Below, piece by piece: positions 5,772 to 8,494 of a DNA stretch of 8,494 nt. The stretch is from Clostridia bacterium (GTDB lineage Bacteria > Bacillota_A > Clostridia > Oscillospirales > Acutalibacteraceae), in contig JAILQN010000131.1 in the NCBI GenBank assembly GCA_024699005.1, positions 1 to 8,494 on the forward strand, in the 5' to 3' direction. Below the pieces are notes generated by a model. That model was not told the DNA's origin. It did not search any database and saw nothing but the letters and a program-made list of their open reading frames with translations. How positions within the stretch are numbered: position 1 is the stretch's first letter; the number at the start of each line of letters is the position of its first letter. The position numbers were made by a program, and so were the translations under genes.

Positions 5772-7430
5772 ATGTTCGCTGTCTCTTCCATGTTCGCATC
5801 TTTCAAAAGGCTTATCGCGGTCATGTCCGCGATAGTCATCTATCTGTCCTCCGGCGGAGGCGCTCAGATATCTGTCGAGCAGCTGCTGGTCCGGGGCGTG
5901 GCTCCGCATCTGTTATCCATCCCCTCTTATTCCTTCTACGAGCCCACGGTCAAGATACCGAAGACAGGCGCGCTGGAGAAAAACGCATCTCACACCCTGT
6001 ATCTTGCAAAAAACGAGACCGAATACTGCCAGATAGCCCTTCAGACCCGTCTGGACAGGAGCGGCGCAAAAGTGATACTGACCGAATTTACGAACGAGAA
6101 CGGCGAATCGCTTGAAACGGTATTCTGTGATGAATACTATATCAAAACCACCGGAGAGACGGTTTTCGGCTCATATCCTGACGCGCTTATCCCCCTTTCC
6201 GTCGGAAGCGAGAACGACCTCGTTATGCTGAAGATGCATAACTATCCGCTCTTCATCGGCGTAAAGACGACGAAAGACACGGCTCCCGGCGACTATACCG
6301 CGACGCTGACTCTTTACTGCAACGACAACAAAGAGGACAAATACGAACGCCTCGATCTGACCGTGACCGCTCACGTCTGGGATTTCACTCTGCCAGACAC
6401 GCCTTCCATGGATACCGCCATGGGCCTCGGCAAAGGCGACATCGCTAAAGCTCACCGCGTGGACGTGAACAGCGCCGCTGCCGACGAGCTGTATAAATCT
6501 TATTACGACTTTCTGCTTCAGCATAAGATCTCCGCCTATAACCTCCCGGTCGATATCCTCTCCAAAGAGGCAGATGCCTATATGAGCGATCCGCGCTGCA
6601 CTTCTTTCACCGTGCCTTACGCAAACGACAAGACGATCCGCGCTTACGCGAAAAAGCTGAAAAAGAATCCCGAATGGGCCAGGAAGGCTTATTTCTATCC
6701 CATAGACGAGCCCAGCGACGAGGAGGCTTACGAGCGCTACAATTCGATCTGTTCGCGTCTTGCCTCACTTTATCCCGGATACAATATGGTGACGCCGTTT
6801 TACACCAACAAAATCGAAATGAACGGAGAGACAAAGAACGGCATAGATCTGCAGGACGGCAAGAGCAGCATCGTCTGCCCGATATCCACGCTGTTTGACG
6901 AAAAAGGCTTTGCGGAGCGCGCCCACGAGAGGCAAGCGAACGGCGACAGGCTCTGGTGGTACGTATGCTGCGGTCCCTCCCCCACGACCGACTACTGCAA
7001 TCTGTTCACCCAGCAGGACGGCATAAAGCACCGCATCCTGTTCTGGCAGCAGAAGCAGCAGAACGTTACGGGGCTGCTTTACTGGAGCACGACCTACTGG
7101 TCCGACGTGGGCGGCGATCCCTGGACGAGCGCCTGGACCACTCCCTGGACAGGTCCCGACACCTTCGGAGACGGCTCGCTGCTTTACGACGGTTATCACC
7201 TTGGGATAACCGGTCCGGTTTCCAGCCTGAGGCTTGAGGCGGTCGCAAACGGCGTTGAGGATTACGAATACCTGACGATGGCACAGCAGCTGCTCGGGGA
7301 AAAATATATGCAGAAAGTCATCTCTTCCGTCGCGAAGGACCTGACGCATTATACGCTCTCCGACGCCCAGTTCGCGAAGGTCCGCATACAACTCGGAAAC
7401 GAGCTGGAAAAAGCCGCAAAGAGCGCATGA
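5772..7430 (+). CDS. Secreted GH123/DUF4091 family glycoside hydrolase (beta-N-acetylgalactosaminidase-like)
   Basis: This 552-residue protein starts with a basic-hydrophobic segment (Lys12-Arg13, then LIAVMSAIVIYL at 14-25, then a Ser/Gly stretch to Ala31), which looks like a signal peptide cleaved near residue 31. It has no lipobox cysteine and no C-terminal anchor. Residues 55-205 form a beta-rich N-terminal domain with the family-typical NETEYCQIAL at 81-90. The TIM-barrel-like catalytic region (about 210-500) contains FYPIDEP at 308-314; Asp312-Glu313 match the paired Asp-Glu catalytic residues of GH123 enzymes. The C-terminal part (466-500) carries the DUF4091 signature with GDGSLLYDG and RLEAVANGVEDYEYL. 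Characterised GH123 enzymes remove beta-linked GalNAc from glycolipids and glycans. Many DUF4091 proteins are uncharacterised, so the substrate is inferred. GGGAGG lies 9 nt before the ATG at 5772; another ATG at 5790 would also leave a signal peptide. A strong hairpin terminator follows the stop, and the gene converges on a GH95 gene. Confidence 0.87.
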   Translation: MFAVSSMFASFKRLIAVMSAIVIYLSSGGGAQISVEQLLVRGVAPHLLSIPSYSFYEPTVKIPKTGALEKNASHTLYLAKNETEYCQIALQTRLDRSGAKVILTEFTNENGESLETVFCDEYYIKTTGETVFGSYPDALIPLSVGSENDLVMLKMHNYPLFIGVKTTKDTAPGDYTATLTLYCNDNKEDKYERLDLTVTAHVWDFTLPDTPSMDTAMGLGKGDIAKAHRVDVNSAAADELYKSYYDFLLQHKISAYNLPVDILSKEADAYMSDPRCTSFTVPYANDKTIRAYAKKLKKNPEWARKAYFYPIDEPSDEEAYERYNSICSRLASLYPGYNMVTPFYTNKIEMNGETKNGIDLQDGKSSIVCPISTLFDEKGFAERAHERQANGDRLWWYVCCGPSPTTDYCNLFTQQDGIKHRILFWQQKQQNVTGLLYWSTTYWSDVGGDPWTSAWTTPWTGPDTFGDGSLLYDGYHLGITGPVSSLRLEAVANGVEDYEYLTMAQQLLGEKYMQKVISSVAKDLTHYTLSDAQFAKVRIQLGNELEKAAKSA

Positions 7431-7439
7431 AATGATATG

Positions 7440-7477
7440 AAAAAGCCCTTTTGTCCCCGGACAAAAGGCGCTTTTTT
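7440..7477. terminator. Intrinsic terminator, probably bidirectional
   Basis: A long hairpin starts 9 nt after the GH123 stop. The arms AAAAAGC-CCTTTTGTC and GACAAAAGG-CGC-TTTTTT pair around a CCCG loop, with one unpaired base in the right arm. The right side ends in six T (7472-7477), terminating the plus-strand gene. The left side begins with five A (7440-7444), giving a U-run on the minus strand, so it can also stop the converging GH95 transcript. Confidence 0.85.
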
Positions 7478-7485
7478 CGTATAAG

Positions 7486-7610
7486 GGGTCAGGAGTCAGC
7501 AGACAGCAAGCAGTAACAGGTGACAGGTTTTCGCGCGGTACATGCCTGTTTTTATTCATTCTTGACCGCGCGCTGTTCACTGTTCGCTGTTCACTGTTCG
7601 CTGACCGCGC
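7486..7610. repeat. Palindromic array of CAG/CTG-phased heptamers with a GC-rich core stem
   Basis: In the left arm, CAG triplets end at 7492, 7499, 7506, 7513, 7519 and 7526, a 7-nt period with one 6-nt step. In the right arm, CTG triplets begin at 7573, 7580, 7587, 7594 and 7601, exactly every 7 nt; four are CTGTTCA or CTGTTCG in strict alternation. Read outward from the centre, each arm is four heptads beginning with CTG, followed by CTGAC. Between the arms an 8-bp perfect inverted repeat, CGCGCGGT (7532-7539) and ACCGCGCG (7565-7572), encloses a 25-nt AT-rich loop. GACCGCGC also occurs as a direct repeat at 7564-7571 and 7603-7610. The gap between the converging genes (7431-7614) contains only this array and the terminator. 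It resembles the short tandemly repeated heptamers known from cyanobacterial intergenic DNA; its function is unknown. Confidence 0.8.
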
Positions 7611-7614
7611 CCGA

Positions 7615-8494
7615 TCACCGTTCAAACGTTATCACTTTCGTCTCGCCGGGAGCGAAATCCACCGTCTGCTCCTCTCCTCCGTATACGCTTATCCTGAACG
7701 TCTGGGCCACGTCGCTGGTCACGGTCACGGTCACGTTTTGCGCGTCCCATTCAAGGTCCGCCTGCGCCCGGGTTCTTGCGCGAAGTCCCGTGATGCTGCC
7801 CTCTTTCCATTCGTCGGGAAGCGCCGGCAGAGCCTGGATGACTCCGGAATCGGAGAACAGCAGCATCTCGTCCAGCACACCCACCGTGCCGATGGAAGTA
7901 TCCGTGCAGAACACACCCCAGCCGTCGTGGGTGTAATGATCCGTCATCAGAGAGGTATAATAGATATCGTCCGCCATCAGCATATACAGGGAATGATAAG
8001 CAGATTCCGCGTTTTTGAGCCGCGCCGCGACCAGCGCCTTATGCACCCAGCCGTGGGAAGCGGTGTCGTCCTCACCCTCGTTCTCGCGGTTGCGGTTCTC
8101 TATCGCCTGATCGCAGGCTTTTGCGAGCGCGGCGTCCTCCTGCGTTTCAAAGGCAGGCCAGGCCACGTAAAGATGGCTGATATGGCGATGTTTGTTGTTC
8201 TCCTCATATTCCTTCATCGCCCATTCGCAGAGCGCGCCTGAATCGTCGAATTTATAATCCGGAAGGAGCGACGCGAGAGTTTCCCACTTCGCGATGCGCT
8301 CCTCATAGCCGGGCGCTTTCACTGCGTTTTCCATTATTACCGTCATGCGCAGCCCGTCCTTTGCCGCGGCGATATCCATAGTGGCGTTGGCAGTGATTGT
8401 GGAAGTGTATCTGCCGGTCGGCCAGTTTTCCGGCGAATATGAGGGGATGATAAGATACTTTTCACCTTCGTTCAGCGCGGTTTTGCCCTCTTCA
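7615..8494 (-). CDS. GH95 family alpha-L-fucosidase-like glycoside hydrolase, C-terminal part (5' end beyond window)
   Basis: The frame is open to the right edge; 292 C-terminal residues are visible, out of roughly 700-800 usual for the family. GH95 hallmarks follow in order (numbered from the first complete codon): SPEN at 20-23 and NATMDI at 36-41 (family: SPE...TMD); an EW motif in ALCEWAMKEY; HRHISHLY at 102-109; HGWVHKALVAARL; a region CTDTSIG at 196-202 where the family usually has QIDGNFG; EMLLFSD; LPALPDEW; and a C-terminal beta-sandwich ending at residue 292. GH95 enzymes are inverting (alpha/alpha)6-barrel hydrolases that mostly release alpha-1,2-linked fucose, and sometimes alpha-L-galactose, from host or plant glycans. 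Signal peptide and N-terminal domain are outside the window. The gene converges on the GH123 gene with 184 nt between stops. Family assignment is strong; active-site variation makes the exact sugar uncertain. Confidence 0.88.
   Translation of the reverse strand, partial: EEGKTALNEGEKYLIIPSYSPENWPTGRYTSTITANATMDIAAAKDGLRMTVIMENAVKAPGYEERIAKWETLASLLPDYKFDDSGALCEWAMKEYEENNKHRHISHLYVAWPAFETQEDAALAKACDQAIENRNRENEGEDDTASHGWVHKALVAARLKNAESAYHSLYMLMADDIYYTSLMTDHYTHDGWGVFCTDTSIGTVGVLDEMLLFSDSGVIQALPALPDEWKEGSITGLRARTRAQADLEWDAQNVTVTVTSDVAQTFRISVYGGEEQTVDFAPGETKVITFER

Noticed and set aside
7486..7610. CRISPR array
   Set aside because: The repeats are only 7 nt, directly abutting with no spacers, and inverted about a centre. 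No cas gene is visible.
6765..7625. Minus-strand open frame of 286 codons running from the heptamer array into the GH123 gene
   Set aside because: It begins inside the heptamer repeats and the terminator and then runs antisense to the GH123 gene. It is a composition shadow.
7738..8241. Plus-strand open frame of 167 codons
   Set aside because: It is antisense to the GH95 gene, which carries ordered family motifs across the same stretch.

Overview
The window looks like chromosomal DNA from a strictly anaerobic, fermentative Bacillota (Clostridia, probably gut-associated). The grounds are a soluble NuoE/NuoF/GltD-type flavin and iron-sulfur complex, strong AGGAGG-type ribosome binding sites, a TTG start, sigma-A-type promoters, and glycoside hydrolases of the GH123/DUF4091 and GH95 families. 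Species cannot be read from the sequence.

Left half (1-4248, all minus strand). Three tightly packed genes are transcribed right to left from a promoter at about 4282-4310. They encode a NuoE-like [2Fe-2S] protein (3775-4248), a NuoF-like NADH/FMN protein with a C-terminal 2x[4Fe-4S] ferredoxin domain (2028-3773), and a large FAD/NAD(P) oxidoreductase (1-2015). The last gene fuses a NuoG-type [2Fe-2S] domain, a GltD/NfnB-like flavoprotein and another 2x[4Fe-4S] domain, and it is cut by the left edge. The set has one NADH site, one probable NADP site and many clusters, and no membrane subunit. It most resembles soluble electron-bifurcating enzymes: the Stn-type (Sporomusa-type Nfn) transhydrogenase or a HydABC-like relative. 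The missing C-terminus of the cut gene would decide which.

Middle (4326-5734, minus strand). A two-gene unit encodes a DnaQ-type 3'-5' exonuclease (probable TTG start) and a hydroxypyruvate-isomerase-like TIM-barrel sugar isomerase. It is driven by a near-consensus promoter. A second near-consensus promoter lies back to back with it and drives the rightward gene.

Right part (5772-8494). A probably secreted GH123/DUF4091 glycosidase (plus strand) converges on the 3' part of a GH95 alpha-L-fucosidase-like gene (minus strand, cut by the right edge). Between them lie a terminator that looks bidirectional and, at 7486-7610, a striking palindromic array of CAG/CTG-phased heptamers. Together the two hydrolases suggest foraging on fucosylated, GalNAc-bearing glycans such as mucin. 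The redox complex would balance the NADH, NADPH and ferredoxin pools during the resulting fermentation; that link is inference.
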